Of a stretch of 64,000 nucleotides of DNA, positions 34,446 to 44,391 are shown one piece after another. Both the position numbers and the translations under genes were made by a program. Each line of letters opens with the position of its first letter. The stretch's first letter is position 1. The notes below the pieces were generated by a model. It made no database searches, was not told the DNA's origin, and worked only from the letters and a program-made list of their open reading frames with translations. Source of the stretch: JAHIYU01 sp964476155 (GTDB lineage: Bacteria; Krumholzibacteriota; Krumholzibacteriia; LZORAL124-64-63); assembly GCA_964476155.1 (NCBI GenBank), contig CAYYYS010000010.1, positions 1-64,000 on the forward strand, given 5' to 3'.

Positions 34446-36791
34446 TCAGATCTTGGCCGCATCCCCGACCATCCGACGCAGAAGCTCCATCCGTGTCTCA
34501 TAGTTCTCGGCAAACGCGATGACGGCCCGTGTGATGTTCTCGAGATCGATCCCCGAGTCCTCACATACCTCGTCCAACGCCCCGCCCTCGCGCCACATGT
34601 CGTCGTGGTCGCTGCAGACGGCGTACTCGCCGGCCAGGGGATTGAAGTCCCAGTCCGACATGAGCCGGCGAGCCCGGTTGGTGATGAACGTGCTGTTCAT
34701 GCGATCGGTACCCGTGATCACCGTGTCCTGGTAGGCCTGGTCCTGCAGCTTGAACAGCTGCGGGCTCGGCACCGCCACGATTTTCACGTTCACGCCGGCG
34801 GCATCGATGGCCTCCAGCGCGTTGATCGTGTTGTACGTGCTCATGGTGCCCTGGACGAAGAAGCAGCCCTGCTGGGGCAGGCCCGGCTTGTAGTCGCGCA
34901 GGATGTAGGCGCCCTTGGCCGCCTCGAAGTGCGAGCCGAGGCCCAAAGCCTTGCGGTCCGGGATCACGACGCCGGGACGGGTCAGGTGCAGGGCCACTAT
35001 GGGCTGGTCGGTCTTCATGGCCGCCGCCAGCATGACCGGCACCTCGTTGTACTCCCAGGGATGGATGTCGATGACGTGTCCGTCGGGGAACATCTGCGTG
35101 ATGCCGGGGGAGAAGATGCCGAAGTGGGTCCGGCTGTCCTCGGCGGTCTCGGGGCCGCTGTGTCCGGCGATCCAGATCACCTTGCCCAGCTTGTGCTCGC
35201 AGTCCTGGGCCATCTGGCTGTACAGACGCATGGCGCCGTACTTCAGATAGCTGAAGGATCCGTAGGTCGAGCAGGCCGTGTAGAAGCCGTTGAACTCTTC
35301 CTCGGGCTTCTCGGCCATGTTCACGGCCGCCGCGCCCACGCAGAGGCTGGCGTTCTGGAACTCGGTGATTTCCTGGGGCAGGAGTACGCCCTCGGGCGCT
35401 GAATCACGTTCGAACCAGCCGTAGTTGGACATGTCGTCGTAGTCGGCGGCGAAGCCGGCGATGTTGGTCGAGCCGGCCAGGTCGGCCGAGCAGGCCAGGA
35501 ACAACGGGCGGCCGTGGTTTTCGCGGCAGTAGGAGTTGATCCAGCTGCCCCACTTGGACAGAGCCGCGCGGTTGGGCTGCTTGGTGCCCGGTTCGGCCCA
35601 CATGTTCTCGGGGTAGTTCTCGAAATCGAAGAGGGCGTCGTCGTGAAGGGGATTGTTGGCGACCGGGATGCGGAAGCCGTCGATCTCCTCGGGGACACTG
35701 TCGCCCAGTTCGACCAGGCGGTCGGCCAGGTAGGCGACGGTCTCGTCGTTCTTGCGCAGCACGTCGAGGGCCGCGTTCAGGTTGGCCGCGAACTGGTCGC
35801 GCAGGTCGCCGCCCGACGGGACGGGCTTGTCCTTGCCGACCCAGGCCACGTCGTACTTGTCGGCGAAGTCCTGGCGGCACTGCCAGAAGAGGTCGCAGTT
35901 CAGGGCGTGAGGGGCGCCGTGGCTGACGTTGTCGTACTTGTGGTAGCCGCGGCCCTTGCGGGTCTTGCCCCACATCATGCCGGGACGGCCGGCGGGATTG
36001 TCGCCCTCGATCATCTCGAAGAGAGCGCGGGTCACGTCGTCCCAGTTACTGCCGTCGGCGGCGTTGTGCGTGTGCCAGCCGTAAGGGGCAAACCAGTCTT
36101 CGGGCGTGCCGTTGACGACCGAACTGATCTTCTGGTTGTCGATGCCGTAGTCGTTCCAGTCGACCATCAGGAACATGTTGTCCAGGCCCAGGCCGTAACC
36201 GGTGTTCTTCATCTCGTGCCAGCAGCCCGCGGTCAGGCCGCCTTCGCCCTCGATGCCGAAGACCTTCACGCCCGCGGCGCCGGCGCGCTTGAGCGCGATC
36301 GCCTCGCCGCTCATGACCGGTCCGCCGTGGCCGCTCGGGCCGGTGTTGAACTTTACGAACAGGTTGCTGTGGGCCATCTCGACGTGGCCGGGCAGGCCGC
36401 CGCGGTTACGGAAGTCGAGGAGGTTTTCCCAGGTCAACATGCGGTCAGGGGCGCCGGTGACGAGGTACTTGGGGTCGCCCGTCTTCTCGTGCATCACGCG
36501 CAGGGCCTCGTTGAAGACCGAGAGCATCGAGTAGACCAGGGGTGCGGTGTGGCCGGCCACCAGGATGAAGCGGTCGCCGAAGCGCTTGCCGGGATTGCGG
36601 ATGTCCCAGCGCATGGCGCCGCCCAACAGCAGACTCAGGAACATGTGGGCCTTCGACCGGCTGCCGCCGGGATGCCCGCTCTGGCGATAGTTGAGCATGA
36701 GGTCGATCTGCTGATCGACGACGTCCTTGATCACTTCCCAGTGACCGAAGTTCTGCTTCTGCTCCTGGAAGCGATTTTCGATATTGGACAC
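34446..36791 (-). CDS. Transketolase-like thiamine-diphosphate enzyme (long form)
   Basis: A 781-residue cytoplasmic enzyme, about 100 residues longer than ordinary transketolase. It has SGHPGGSRSKAHMF near the start (cofactor-contact His), GPSGHGGPVMSGEA, and the thiamine diphosphate motif GIEGEGGLTAGCWHEMKN...VDWNDYG. The pyrimidine-binding half carries AGFAADYDDMSNYGWFERD and GFYTACSTYGSF, and the last part resembles the transketolase C-terminal domain. It probably takes part in sugar phosphate interconversion, but the length and altered motifs mean the substrate should not be assumed. Monocistronic between a terminator and the exonuclease gene. Confidence 0.8.
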   Translation of the reverse strand: MSNIENRFQEQKQNFGHWEVIKDVVDQQIDLMLNYRQSGHPGGSRSKAHMFLSLLLGGAMRWDIRNPGKRFGDRFILVAGHTAPLVYSMLSVFNEALRVMHEKTGDPKYLVTGAPDRMLTWENLLDFRNRGGLPGHVEMAHSNLFVKFNTGPSGHGGPVMSGEAIALKRAGAAGVKVFGIEGEGGLTAGCWHEMKNTGYGLGLDNMFLMVDWNDYGIDNQKISSVVNGTPEDWFAPYGWHTHNAADGSNWDDVTRALFEMIEGDNPAGRPGMMWGKTRKGRGYHKYDNVSHGAPHALNCDLFWQCRQDFADKYDVAWVGKDKPVPSGGDLRDQFAANLNAALDVLRKNDETVAYLADRLVELGDSVPEEIDGFRIPVANNPLHDDALFDFENYPENMWAEPGTKQPNRAALSKWGSWINSYCRENHGRPLFLACSADLAGSTNIAGFAADYDDMSNYGWFERDSAPEGVLLPQEITEFQNASLCVGAAAVNMAEKPEEEFNGFYTACSTYGSFSYLKYGAMRLYSQMAQDCEHKLGKVIWIAGHSGPETAEDSRTHFGIFSPGITQMFPDGHVIDIHPWEYNEVPVMLAAAMKTDQPIVALHLTRPGVVIPDRKALGLGSHFEAAKGAYILRDYKPGLPQQGCFFVQGTMSTYNTINALEAIDAAGVNVKIVAVPSPQLFKLQDQAYQDTVITGTDRMNSTFITNRARRLMSDWDFNPLAGEYAVCSDHDDMWREGGALDEVCEDSGIDLENITRAVIAFAENYETRMELLRRMVGDAAKI

Positions 36792-36926
36792 GCTGGTCTC
36801 CTCTCGCGGCGCTATCGGGACAGTCGGCGCAACGGTGCGCGCCGGGCTTGCCGGTATTTTTCAGGCTGGTTGAAATCTGGCAGGACGGCCGCGTCTAGGC
36901 AAGGAAAACCGGGTTTGGAGGACGGG

Positions 36927-37511
36927 TCAGATCTTCGTATAACCCAGGTGATAGGTCTGTAAAACGGCCGCAGCGGCCTTGGCGTCGTCCACGGCCCGAT
37001 GCAGCTGGAAATCCAGGTTGATATCCATCTTCTCGAGGATCGAATCGAGGCGCTGACCCGAGGTGCGGTGATGGTTCTCGGCCAGCCAGATCGTGGCCAC
37101 GGCGCGGATGTCGAAGGCGCCGCCGGCGATCGACGCGCGGAAGTCCAGGTTGTGGACGTCGCATTCGCGGCGTAGCAGGGGGATGTCGTAGTACGCGCCG
37201 AACGCGGCGATGATGGCCTTGTTGCGCGGCCCGTACCAGTCCAGGAAGCGCCGGCCGACGGTGGCGAAGGTCTGCTTGTCGGCGACCATCTCCGGCGTGA
37301 TGGAGGTGAGGTTGGCGATGAAGGGCGTGACGGGATATTCCAGCGGCCGGACCAGTTCGCTGAACTGATCCTGGATCTCGAGACTGCGCTTGTCCAGGCG
37401 CACCGCCCCGATCTCGATGATGTTGCTGCGTTCGACCGTGTTGTTGCCCTCGTCGGATTCGGGGCAGGTAGCTTCGAGGTCGATGACGACGATGTCGGTG
37501 CTGTAGCGCAT
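36927..37511 (-). CDS. DEDDh 3'-5' exonuclease
   Basis: A 194-residue exonuclease of the DnaQ/ERI-1-like type. The first metal motif reads VVIDLEATC (Asp and Glu), the second lies in AAFGAYYDIPLL, and the last HRAVDDAKA supplies the His and Asp of the DEDDh set. It resembles the 'inhibitor of KinA / KapD-like' exonucleases that trim RNA or DNA ends. ATG 37511 follows AAAGGAG; an upstream in-frame ATG at 37550 is less likely. Confidence 0.88.
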   Translation of the reverse strand: MRYSTDIVVIDLEATCPESDEGNNTVERSNIIEIGAVRLDKRSLEIQDQFSELVRPLEYPVTPFIANLTSITPEMVADKQTFATVGRRFLDWYGPRNKAIIAAFGAYYDIPLLRRECDVHNLDFRASIAGGAFDIRAVATIWLAENHHRTSGQRLDSILEKMDINLDFQLHRAVDDAKAAAAVLQTYHLGYTKI

Positions 37512-37638
37512 GGGGGCTCCTTTGTGGCGGCACCCTAACACCCGCCGCACTTCGGCGCCAACCTAATCCCGCACCGGGAATAGCCTTGCCGGATGATGCC
37601 AATCTCCTATAGTGTGCGTAGACAATAGTCCGCGATCG

Positions 37639-37669
37639 GAGGGCCCCTTTCAAGACGGAACGGGCCCTC
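37639..37669. repeat. Hairpin upstream of the metal-efflux operon
   Basis: GAGGGCCC at 37639-37646 pairs with GGGCCCTC at 37662-37669 across a 15-base loop, 65 bases before the first gene of the operon. It could be a leader hairpin or terminator of an upstream transcript; there is no clear T-run. Confidence 0.45.
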
Positions 37670-37733
37670 TCATGGTAACGGTTCCACAACCACCGTCCCG
37701 GGATATGCAACATCGCCGTGGCGGGAGAGAGCG

Positions 37734-38987
37734 ATGACTTGTAACCGACTGGTGTTTCTGCTTTTACTCACAGTGCTCCCCTCAACCGCCATGGGGTCTT
37801 CCCTGGCGGATTATCTGGCGCAGGCCGCGGCTCATCATCCCGCCCTGGTTAGACTGGACGCAGAGCGCGAGGCCGTAGCGGCTACGCGTCGTGTGGTCAC
37901 CGCCCTGCCCGATCCCGAACTGCGCTTCGGACTGATGCTTGATCCCGTCGAGACCCGTGTTGGACCGCAGCGCTGGTCCATGGGCTTTCGACAGTCGTTT
38001 CCCTGGTTCGGCACTCTCGGTTTGCGAGGTCGAGCCGTCGATGCCCAGACGGCCGAGGCGTCTGCCCGCCGGGTTTCCCGACACCTGACGATTCTGCAGG
38101 ACGTGCGGGTCACCTGGTTCGAACTGGCCTGGCTCGACCGGGCCGTCGCAACGACGGAGGCGCACCTGCGTGTGGTCGCCGATTGGGAGGACGTGGCTCG
38201 AACCCGCTATGCGTCGGGGGAGGGCATGTATGCGGATCTCATGCGCATCCAGATGGAACTTGGCTTGGTGGAGGATCGTCTGAACTCTTTGCGCTCGAGG
38301 CGACCGACACTTGCCGCCGACTTGAACATCGCCGCCGGCTTGCCGGCTGACACACCTGTCGACTCACCTGTGGGCATTCCCATCGTCGAGCCGCTGCCCG
38401 ACCAGACCATTCTTCTCGATCGTCAACGTCGCGGGCATCCCGATCTTGATTCCATAGATGCCCGGACCGCCCTGTTTTCAGCTCGCGGCGATCTGGCAGC
38501 CAAGCACGCTTTCCCGCGTCTGACCCTGGGACTGGACTACATCGCCGTGGATCCGGCGGCCATGACCGTCGAGGACAGCGGGCGGGACCCGGTTATCGCA
38601 CGATTCGGCCTGAGCCTACCTTTGTGGAGGGGTGCTTACGGTGCCGAGCGCGCTGCTGCAGCCGCGAGCGTCCGGGCCGTCGCCGCCGAACGCCGCGACC
38701 TGGCTGAACGCCTGCGCGCCAGACTCAAGACGGCCCTCTACCAATACGAGGATGCAGTGCGCAGGGCGGCCCTCTACGGCGAGACGATGCTGCCGCGAGC
38801 GCGCCGGGCCTTCGAATCAATGCTCGCGGCCTACGGTACGGGCGAGGCTGCCTATCTGGACCTGATCGATGTCGCCCGCATGCTGTTCGAGTACGAGCTG
38901 GCGCGGGATCGCGCCCTGGCCGACCAGGGGATTGCCGCCGCCGCCGTAATGGTGTTGGTGGGCGATGACGAGTCGGTGTCACCTTGA
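37734..38987 (+). CDS. TolC-family outer-membrane efflux protein (CusC/CzcC-type)
   Basis: A 417-residue outer-membrane channel for a tripartite pump. Signal peptide about 1-22, then LADYLAQAAAHHPALVRLDAEREAVAA and the repeated helical TolC pattern. PDPELRFGLMLDPVETRVGPQRWSMGFRQSFPWFGTL is typical of metal-type members. Its stop TGA lies 18 bases before the start of the adaptor gene. First gene of a three-gene RND system; outer-membrane channel role is from family knowledge. Confidence 0.88.
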   Translation: MTCNRLVFLLLLTVLPSTAMGSSLADYLAQAAAHHPALVRLDAEREAVAATRRVVTALPDPELRFGLMLDPVETRVGPQRWSMGFRQSFPWFGTLGLRGRAVDAQTAEASARRVSRHLTILQDVRVTWFELAWLDRAVATTEAHLRVVADWEDVARTRYASGEGMYADLMRIQMELGLVEDRLNSLRSRRPTLAADLNIAAGLPADTPVDSPVGIPIVEPLPDQTILLDRQRRGHPDLDSIDARTALFSARGDLAAKHAFPRLTLGLDYIAVDPAAMTVEDSGRDPVIARFGLSLPLWRGAYGAERAAAAASVRAVAAERRDLAERLRARLKTALYQYEDAVRRAALYGETMLPRARRAFESMLAAYGTGEAAYLDLIDVARMLFEYELARDRALADQGIAAAAVMVLVGDDESVSP

Positions 38988-39004
38988 ACATTGGAGCGAT
39001 GACC

Positions 39005-40828
39005 ATGCGGAAGATCGGCCTGGGCCTGTTGATCCTGGTGCTGTTGGCTACAGCGTTCCGGGTAGGCCAGCGTATCGGGAGCGGTGATGCCGGTGACGCC
39101 GACTTGGCGCAACAGTCGACGATAGCCTGGACCTGCTCCATGCATCCCCATATCCAGCTTCCCGAGTTCGGACAGTGTCCAGTCTGCTTCATGGATCTGA
39201 TTCCCGTGACCGAGTCTTCGGGGGAGGCTCCCGAGTCGGCGACTCTCGAGCTCACATCCAGTGCGGCGGCTCTGGCCGAGATCGAGACACGTCCGGTACG
39301 ACGGGCTTTCGCGGCCGCCGAAGTGCGCTTGGTGGGGCGTGTGGCCTACGCAGAATCCCGCTACCGCAAGATCACGTCGTGGGTTGCGGGACGGCTGGAT
39401 ACCCTCTTCGTGGCGACGACGGGGGAGATGGTCGAGGCGGGCGAGCCGATGGTGTTGCTCTACAGCCCTGAATTGCTGTCGACCCAGACCGAACTGCTCT
39501 CGGCCGCGGCGGCTGTGAAGGAAGCCGGTGGCACCGATCTCATGAACGGAACCGCGGCGCGGACCCTTCGTGCCGTGCGGGACCGGCTGCGTCAGTGGGG
39601 ATTGACCGCGGCGCAGGTCGAAGCGATCGAATTGTCCGGCGAACCCACTCATCACGTCAGCATCCTGGCACCCATCAGCGGCGTGGTCGTGGCGAAGGAC
39701 GCGATCGAAGGCACCTACGTCGCCACCGGCGCCGATCTCTATACGCTCGCGGACCTGAGCAGGGTGTGGGTCGAGCTCGAGGCCTTCGAGTCCGACTTAC
39801 CCTTCCTCCGGAAAGGCCAATCGGCCTCGTTCACCCTGGAGGCTCTGCCCGGACGGACGCTCACCGGTGAAGTGGTCTTCATCGACCCAGTCCTGGATCG
39901 ACGGACCCGCACGGCGACTGTGCGTCTGGAGGCCGACAACCATCGCGGCGAGCTCAAGCCCGGACTGTTCGTCAAGGCGACGATCGAGGCGTTCCTGGAC
40001 GCCGAGGGCATTCCCGTACTCGAAACCGACGAGGCCCAGGCACCCCTGATAGTGCCGGCGACCGCGCCGTTGCAGACCGGCCGTCGCGCCGTGGTCTACG
40101 TGCGCGAGCCCGGCGACGTCCCCCGATTCACCGGGCGGGAAGTGGTGCTCGGTCCCCGGGCCGGGGATCACTATTTGGTGGTTTCGGGCCTCGCTGAGGG
40201 AGAGTGGGTCGTGGTGGCGGGCAATTTCAAGATCGACAGCGCCCTGCAGATCCAGGCGCGGCCGAGCATGATGAACCCGGTCGCGGAGACGGCGACTCCG
40301 GCCGAGGTCGTGTCCGATCGTTACGCCCATCCTCCGGCCGGGCCGAAGCCGAGCGAGGCCTTCCTCTCGTCGATCGCACCCGTCGTCGACGCCTATCTCG
40401 CCTTCCAACTCGCCCTGTCTGGTGACGATCTGGAAGCCGCCAAACAAGCCGCCCGGGCCCTGGGCTCGACCGTCGACGCCGTGATTATTTCAGAGTCTGA
40501 CGACGAGGCCGTCGCGGCCTGGACAACAGCCGCCGGTCACATGACCGGCAGTCTGACGACCTACGCGAACGCCAAAGACCTGGCGACCATCCGCGCCTCC
40601 TTCGATCCGTTCACCGACGCCTTCTGGGCTGTCTTATCCCGGTTCCAGGAGACGGGTGACAGCCACGACGATCGCACCCTGCGGCTATTCCACTGTCCCA
40701 TGTTCGGTGACGGCGCCGATTGGATCCAGACCGCCACGTCGGCCGCCAATCCATACTTCGGCGCGTCGATGCTGCGGTGCGGATCTCAGACCGACTCGCT
40801 CAGCTTCGTCGCGGGAGCGACGCGATGA
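39005..40828 (+). CDS. Periplasmic adaptor of metal RND pump with heavy-metal-binding domain (CusB-type)
   Basis: A 607-residue membrane-fusion protein. After an N-terminal membrane segment comes a heavy-metal-binding domain WTCSMHPHIQLPEFGQCPVCFMDLIPV (given in two parts in the translation, with the C-x-M-H-P and C-P-x-C-x-M signatures) that usually receives copper or silver. The lipoyl/barrel parts follow, with KITSWVAGRLDTLFVATTGEMVEAGEP and ISGVVVAKDAIEGTYVATGADLY. A C-terminal alpha-helical extension (about 450-607) ends with a second metal-binding-like sequence LFHCPMFGDGADWIQ (DUF3347-like). ATG 39005 has GGAG eight bases upstream. Its stop overlaps the next start. Confidence 0.86.
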   Translation: MRKIGLGLLILVLLATAFRVGQRIGSGDAGDADLAQQSTIAWTCSMHPHIQLPEFGQCPVCFMDLIPVTESSGEAPESATLELTSSAAALAEIETRPVRRAFAAAEVRLVGRVAYAESRYRKITSWVAGRLDTLFVATTGEMVEAGEPMVLLYSPELLSTQTELLSAAAAVKEAGGTDLMNGTAARTLRAVRDRLRQWGLTAAQVEAIELSGEPTHHVSILAPISGVVVAKDAIEGTYVATGADLYTLADLSRVWVELEAFESDLPFLRKGQSASFTLEALPGRTLTGEVVFIDPVLDRRTRTATVRLEADNHRGELKPGLFVKATIEAFLDAEGIPVLETDEAQAPLIVPATAPLQTGRRAVVYVREPGDVPRFTGREVVLGPRAGDHYLVVSGLAEGEWVVVAGNFKIDSALQIQARPSMMNPVAETATPAEVVSDRYAHPPAGPKPSEAFLSSIAPVVDAYLAFQLALSGDDLEAAKQAARALGSTVDAVIISESDDEAVAAWTTAAGHMTGSLTTYANAKDLATIRASFDPFTDAFWAVLSRFQETGDSHDDRTLRLFHCPMFGDGADWIQTATSAANPYFGASMLRCGSQTDSLSFVAGATR

Positions 40829-43800
40829 TCACCGCTGTCATTCGTTTCTGCCTGTACAACCGGCTGGTCGTCGGTTTGGTGCTGCTGGCCGTTCTGGTGG
40901 CCGGCTACGCCGTCGCGCCCTTCGACTGGCGCGACGATTGGCTGCCCCGCTCGCCGGTGGCCGTGGACGCCATTCCCGATCTGGGCGAGAACCAACAGGT
41001 CGTCTTCACCCAGTGGCCCGGTCGATCGCCCCAGGACATCGAGGACCAGATCACCTACCCGTTGACCGTTGCCCTGCTCGGTTTGCCCGACGTGGCGACT
41101 GTCCGCAGCGTATCGATGTTCGGGTTCTCCAGCATCTACGTGATCTTCAAGGAACGCGCCGACTTCTACGATACCCGCAGTCGCATCCTCGAGAAGCTGG
41201 CCAGCCTGTCCCCGGAGGCCCTGCCGGCCGACGTGCGACCCGTGCTCGGACCCGACGCCACTGCGCTGGGGCAGGTATTCTGGTACACGCTCGAGGGTCG
41301 TGACCCGGACGGGAATCCCGCCGGCGGTTGGGACCTCGACGAGTTGCGCAGCGCGCAGGACTGGTATGTGCGTTATGCGCTCATGTCGGTCGAGGGCGTG
41401 TCGGAAGTGGCCTCGGTAGGCGGTTTCGTTCGCGAGTACCAGATCGACGTTGATCCCGACGCCATGCGGAGCTACGGCGTGCGCTTGGACGACGTCTTTC
41501 GGGCCGTGCGCGAATCCAATGTGGATGTGGGTGCCCGGACCATCGAGATCAACCGTGTGGAATACGTGGTGCGCGGCGTCGGTTTTGTGAAGACGTTGTC
41601 GGACCTTGAGACCGTCGTCGTCAAAGTGATCGACAACGTGCCGGTCACCCTGCGCGACATAGCCGTCGTCGCCACCGGTCCGGCCCTGCGGCGCGGTGTG
41701 CTGGACAAGGGCGGCGTCGAAGCGGTGGGCGGCGTCGTGGTCGCACGCTTCGGCGAGAACCCGCTGGCGGTCATCGATGCCGTGAAGGTGAAGATCGACG
41801 AGATCTCGCCGGGTCTGCCTACTAAGACCCTGGCTGACGGCACGGTCAGTAAGCTCACCGTGGTGCCCTTCTACGACCGTTCCGGTTTGATCCGCGAGAC
41901 CCTTGCCACCCTCGATGACGCCCTGCGCGGCGAGATCCTGCTGACGATCATTGTGGTCGTCGTGATGGTCATGCGCTTGCGCGGCGGGTTGCTCGTGTCG
42001 GGTCTGCTGCCCATGGCCGTGCTCATGGCCTTCATCGGCATGCGCGTCTTCGGCGTGGACGCCAACATCGTGGCCCTGTCGGGTATCGCCATCGCCATCG
42101 GCACCATGGTGGACATGGGGGTGGTGGTCACCGAGAACATCCTGCGACACCTGGATCGGGCCGTCCCCGGCGTGTCCCGTCGCGAGACCATCCTGATCGC
42201 CGCGTCCGAAGTGGGACCCGCGGTGGTGACGGCGGTTGCCACGACGATCGTCAGCTTCCTGCCCGTCTTCACCCTACAGGCCGCCGAAGGCAAGCTCTTT
42301 CAGCCCCTGGCCTGGACCAAGACCTTCGCCCTGACGGCGTCGGTGATCGTCGCCTTGGCGTTGATCCCGCCGATGGCCGATTTTCTCATGGGGTTGCGTT
42401 TGCCCCGCCCCAGGAACAGACGTTGGCTGGTGATCCCGGTGGTGCTCGGGGTCGGTCTGCTGCTCGCCGAGCACTGGCGCCCCCTGGGCGTCGACCGTCA
42501 CCTGTTGTTCAATCTGCTCTTTGTGGGCTGCTTGACCGGCGGACTGCTCTGGTTCTTCCACATGTTCCTCAAGGTCTATCCGCGGCTGCTCGGCTGGTGC
42601 TTACGACACAAGGCCGCCACTCTGGCCGTGCCGTTCGTGCTGGTCGTCCTGGGCGCGCTGGCCTGGTCGGGTCTGGGGGAGGAGTTCATGCCGCCCCTGG
42701 ACGAAGGCTCATACCTGTATATGCCGACGACCATGCCCCACGCGTCCATCGGCGAGGCCCAGGACGTGCTGTCCAAGTTGGACAAGGCGATGGCGGGCAT
42801 TCCCGAGGTGTCGGGGGTGGTCGGCAAGCTGGGCCGGGTGGATTCGCCGCTGGATCCGGCGCCGGTCTCCATGATCGAGTCGGTTGTCAACTACTTGCCC
42901 GAATACCGCAGCGACGCCAACGGCCGTGTCCTGCGCTTTGCCTGGGACGCCGACCGCGACGACTTCGTGCGGGACGAATTGGGTGATCTGATTCCCGACC
43001 GCCGGGGGCGACCTTACCGCCAATGGCGGCCGGAGATCCGCAGCGTTGACGATATCTGGGACGAGATCGTCCGAGTCACACAGATGCCGGGTACCACCTC
43101 GGCGCCAAAACTCCAGCCCATCTCCACGCGTCTGGTCATGCTGCAGAGCGGTATGCGGGCGCCCATGGGCGTGAAGGTGTCGGGACCGGACTTGGCGAGC
43201 ATCGAGGTCGCTGCGTCGGACATCGAGCGAGCCTTGAAGGAGGTCCCGTCGGTATCGCCCGCGACGGTGGTGGCCGATCGTGTTGTCGGCAAGCCGTACC
43301 TGGAGATCCGCATCGATCGCGAGGCCATCGCGCGGTACGGTCTGTCCATCCGCAAGGTTCAGGACGTGATCGAGGTGGCCGTGGGCGGCCGCGCCCTGAG
43401 CACCAGCGTGGAAGGGCGGGAGCGCTATCCCATCCGAGTCCGCTATGCCCGCGAGTCGCGCGATGACCTGGAGGATCTGGGTCGCGTCATCGTCACTGCG
43501 CCCGACGGTACGCCCATCCCGCTGCTGGAGCTGGCGTCCATCGAGTACGTGCGCGGGCCCCAGTCCATCAAGAGCGAGGACACTTTTCTGACCGGTTACG
43601 TGCTCTTCGATAAGCATCCGGGGCACGCCGAAGTGGACGTGGTGGAGGACTGCACGCGTTATCTGGAGGCAAAGGTCGCCGCCGGGGCGCTGGTATTGCC
43701 CACGGGTGTGAGTTATCGCTTCGCCGGCAGTTTCGAAAACCAGGTCCGCTCGGCCAAGCGCTTGCGGCTCGTGCTGCCGGCGGCCCTGCTGATCATCTTT

Positions 43801-44367
43801 CTCATCCTGTACCTGCAGTTTCGCTCGACGCTGACCACGGGCATGGTCTTCTCGGGGATCTTCGTGGCCTGGGCCGGAGGGTTCCTGCTGATCTGGCTCT
43901 ACGGACAACCCTGGTTCCTGGACGTCACGGTCCTGGGCATCGACCTGCGTCACCTCTTCCAGATCCATCCGCTGAACCTGAGTGTGGCCGTCTGGGTGGG
44001 ATTCATCGCCCTGTTCGGCATCGCGACGGACGACGGCGTGATCATGGCCACTTATCTGGACCGCGTCTTCCACGACCGCCGGCCCGACACTCGTGAAGCC
44101 GTGCGGGAGGCGACGGTGAGCGCCGGTGTTCGCCGCGTTCGACCAGCCCTGATGACCACCGCCACGACTATTCTGGCCCTGCTGCCGGTGCTCACGTCCC
44201 AGGGCCGCGGCTCGGATATCATGGTGCCCATGGCGATCCCGTCGTTCGGTGGCATGATCGTGGAGGTCCTCACCATGTTGGTGGTTCCGGTGCTGTATTG
44301 CCTGCGCGAAGAGCGTCGGCTGAAGCACCGGAACGACTCCGAGGACGCAGTCGTTATTGACGCCTGA
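40825..44367 (+). CDS. Heavy-metal RND efflux pump (CusA/CzcA family)
   Basis: A 1180-residue inner-membrane proton-driven exporter, longer than typical CusA (about 1050). The opening ITAVIRFCLYNRLVVGLVLLAVLVAGY, then VDAIPDLGENQQVVFTQWPGRSPQDIEDQITYP, is characteristic of metal RND proteins. The fourth helix carries AIGTMVDMGVVVTEN with acidic proton-relay position. SGMRAPMGVKVSG contains a Met at the periplasmic metal site region. An extra stretch near 520-580 contains additional membrane-like residues. Starts at ATG 40825, overlapping the adaptor stop as ATGA. Cu/Ag rather than Zn/Co is suggested by the adaptor's metal domain; this is inference. Confidence 0.9.
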   Translation: MITAVIRFCLYNRLVVGLVLLAVLVAGYAVAPFDWRDDWLPRSPVAVDAIPDLGENQQVVFTQWPGRSPQDIEDQITYPLTVALLGLPDVATVRSVSMFGFSSIYVIFKERADFYDTRSRILEKLASLSPEALPADVRPVLGPDATALGQVFWYTLEGRDPDGNPAGGWDLDELRSAQDWYVRYALMSVEGVSEVASVGGFVREYQIDVDPDAMRSYGVRLDDVFRAVRESNVDVGARTIEINRVEYVVRGVGFVKTLSDLETVVVKVIDNVPVTLRDIAVVATGPALRRGVLDKGGVEAVGGVVVARFGENPLAVIDAVKVKIDEISPGLPTKTLADGTVSKLTVVPFYDRSGLIRETLATLDDALRGEILLTIIVVVVMVMRLRGGLLVSGLLPMAVLMAFIGMRVFGVDANIVALSGIAIAIGTMVDMGVVVTENILRHLDRAVPGVSRRETILIAASEVGPAVVTAVATTIVSFLPVFTLQAAEGKLFQPLAWTKTFALTASVIVALALIPPMADFLMGLRLPRPRNRRWLVIPVVLGVGLLLAEHWRPLGVDRHLLFNLLFVGCLTGGLLWFFHMFLKVYPRLLGWCLRHKAATLAVPFVLVVLGALAWSGLGEEFMPPLDEGSYLYMPTTMPHASIGEAQDVLSKLDKAMAGIPEVSGVVGKLGRVDSPLDPAPVSMIESVVNYLPEYRSDANGRVLRFAWDADRDDFVRDELGDLIPDRRGRPYRQWRPEIRSVDDIWDEIVRVTQMPGTTSAPKLQPISTRLVMLQSGMRAPMGVKVSGPDLASIEVAASDIERALKEVPSVSPATVVADRVVGKPYLEIRIDREAIARYGLSIRKVQDVIEVAVGGRALSTSVEGRERYPIRVRYARESRDDLEDLGRVIVTAPDGTPIPLLELASIEYVRGPQSIKSEDTFLTGYVLFDKHPGHAEVDVVEDCTRYLEAKVAAGALVLPTGVSYRFAGSFENQVRSAKRLRLVLPAALLIIFLILYLQFRSTLTTGMVFSGIFVAWAGGFLLIWLYGQPWFLDVTVLGIDLRHLFQIHPLNLSVAVWVGFIALFGIATDDGVIMATYLDRVFHDRRPDTREAVREATVSAGVRRVRPALMTTATTILALLPVLTSQGRGSDIMVPMAIPSFGGMIVEVLTMLVVPVLYCLREERRLKHRNDSEDAVVIDA

Positions 44368-44391
44368 CGCACACCCGTTACTGTTGAGGCC

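Noticed and set aside
40786..42150. 454-residue minus-strand frame opposite the RND pump
   Set aside because: His/Asp-rich shadow with no ribosome site; the RND protein on the plus strand is conserved throughout.
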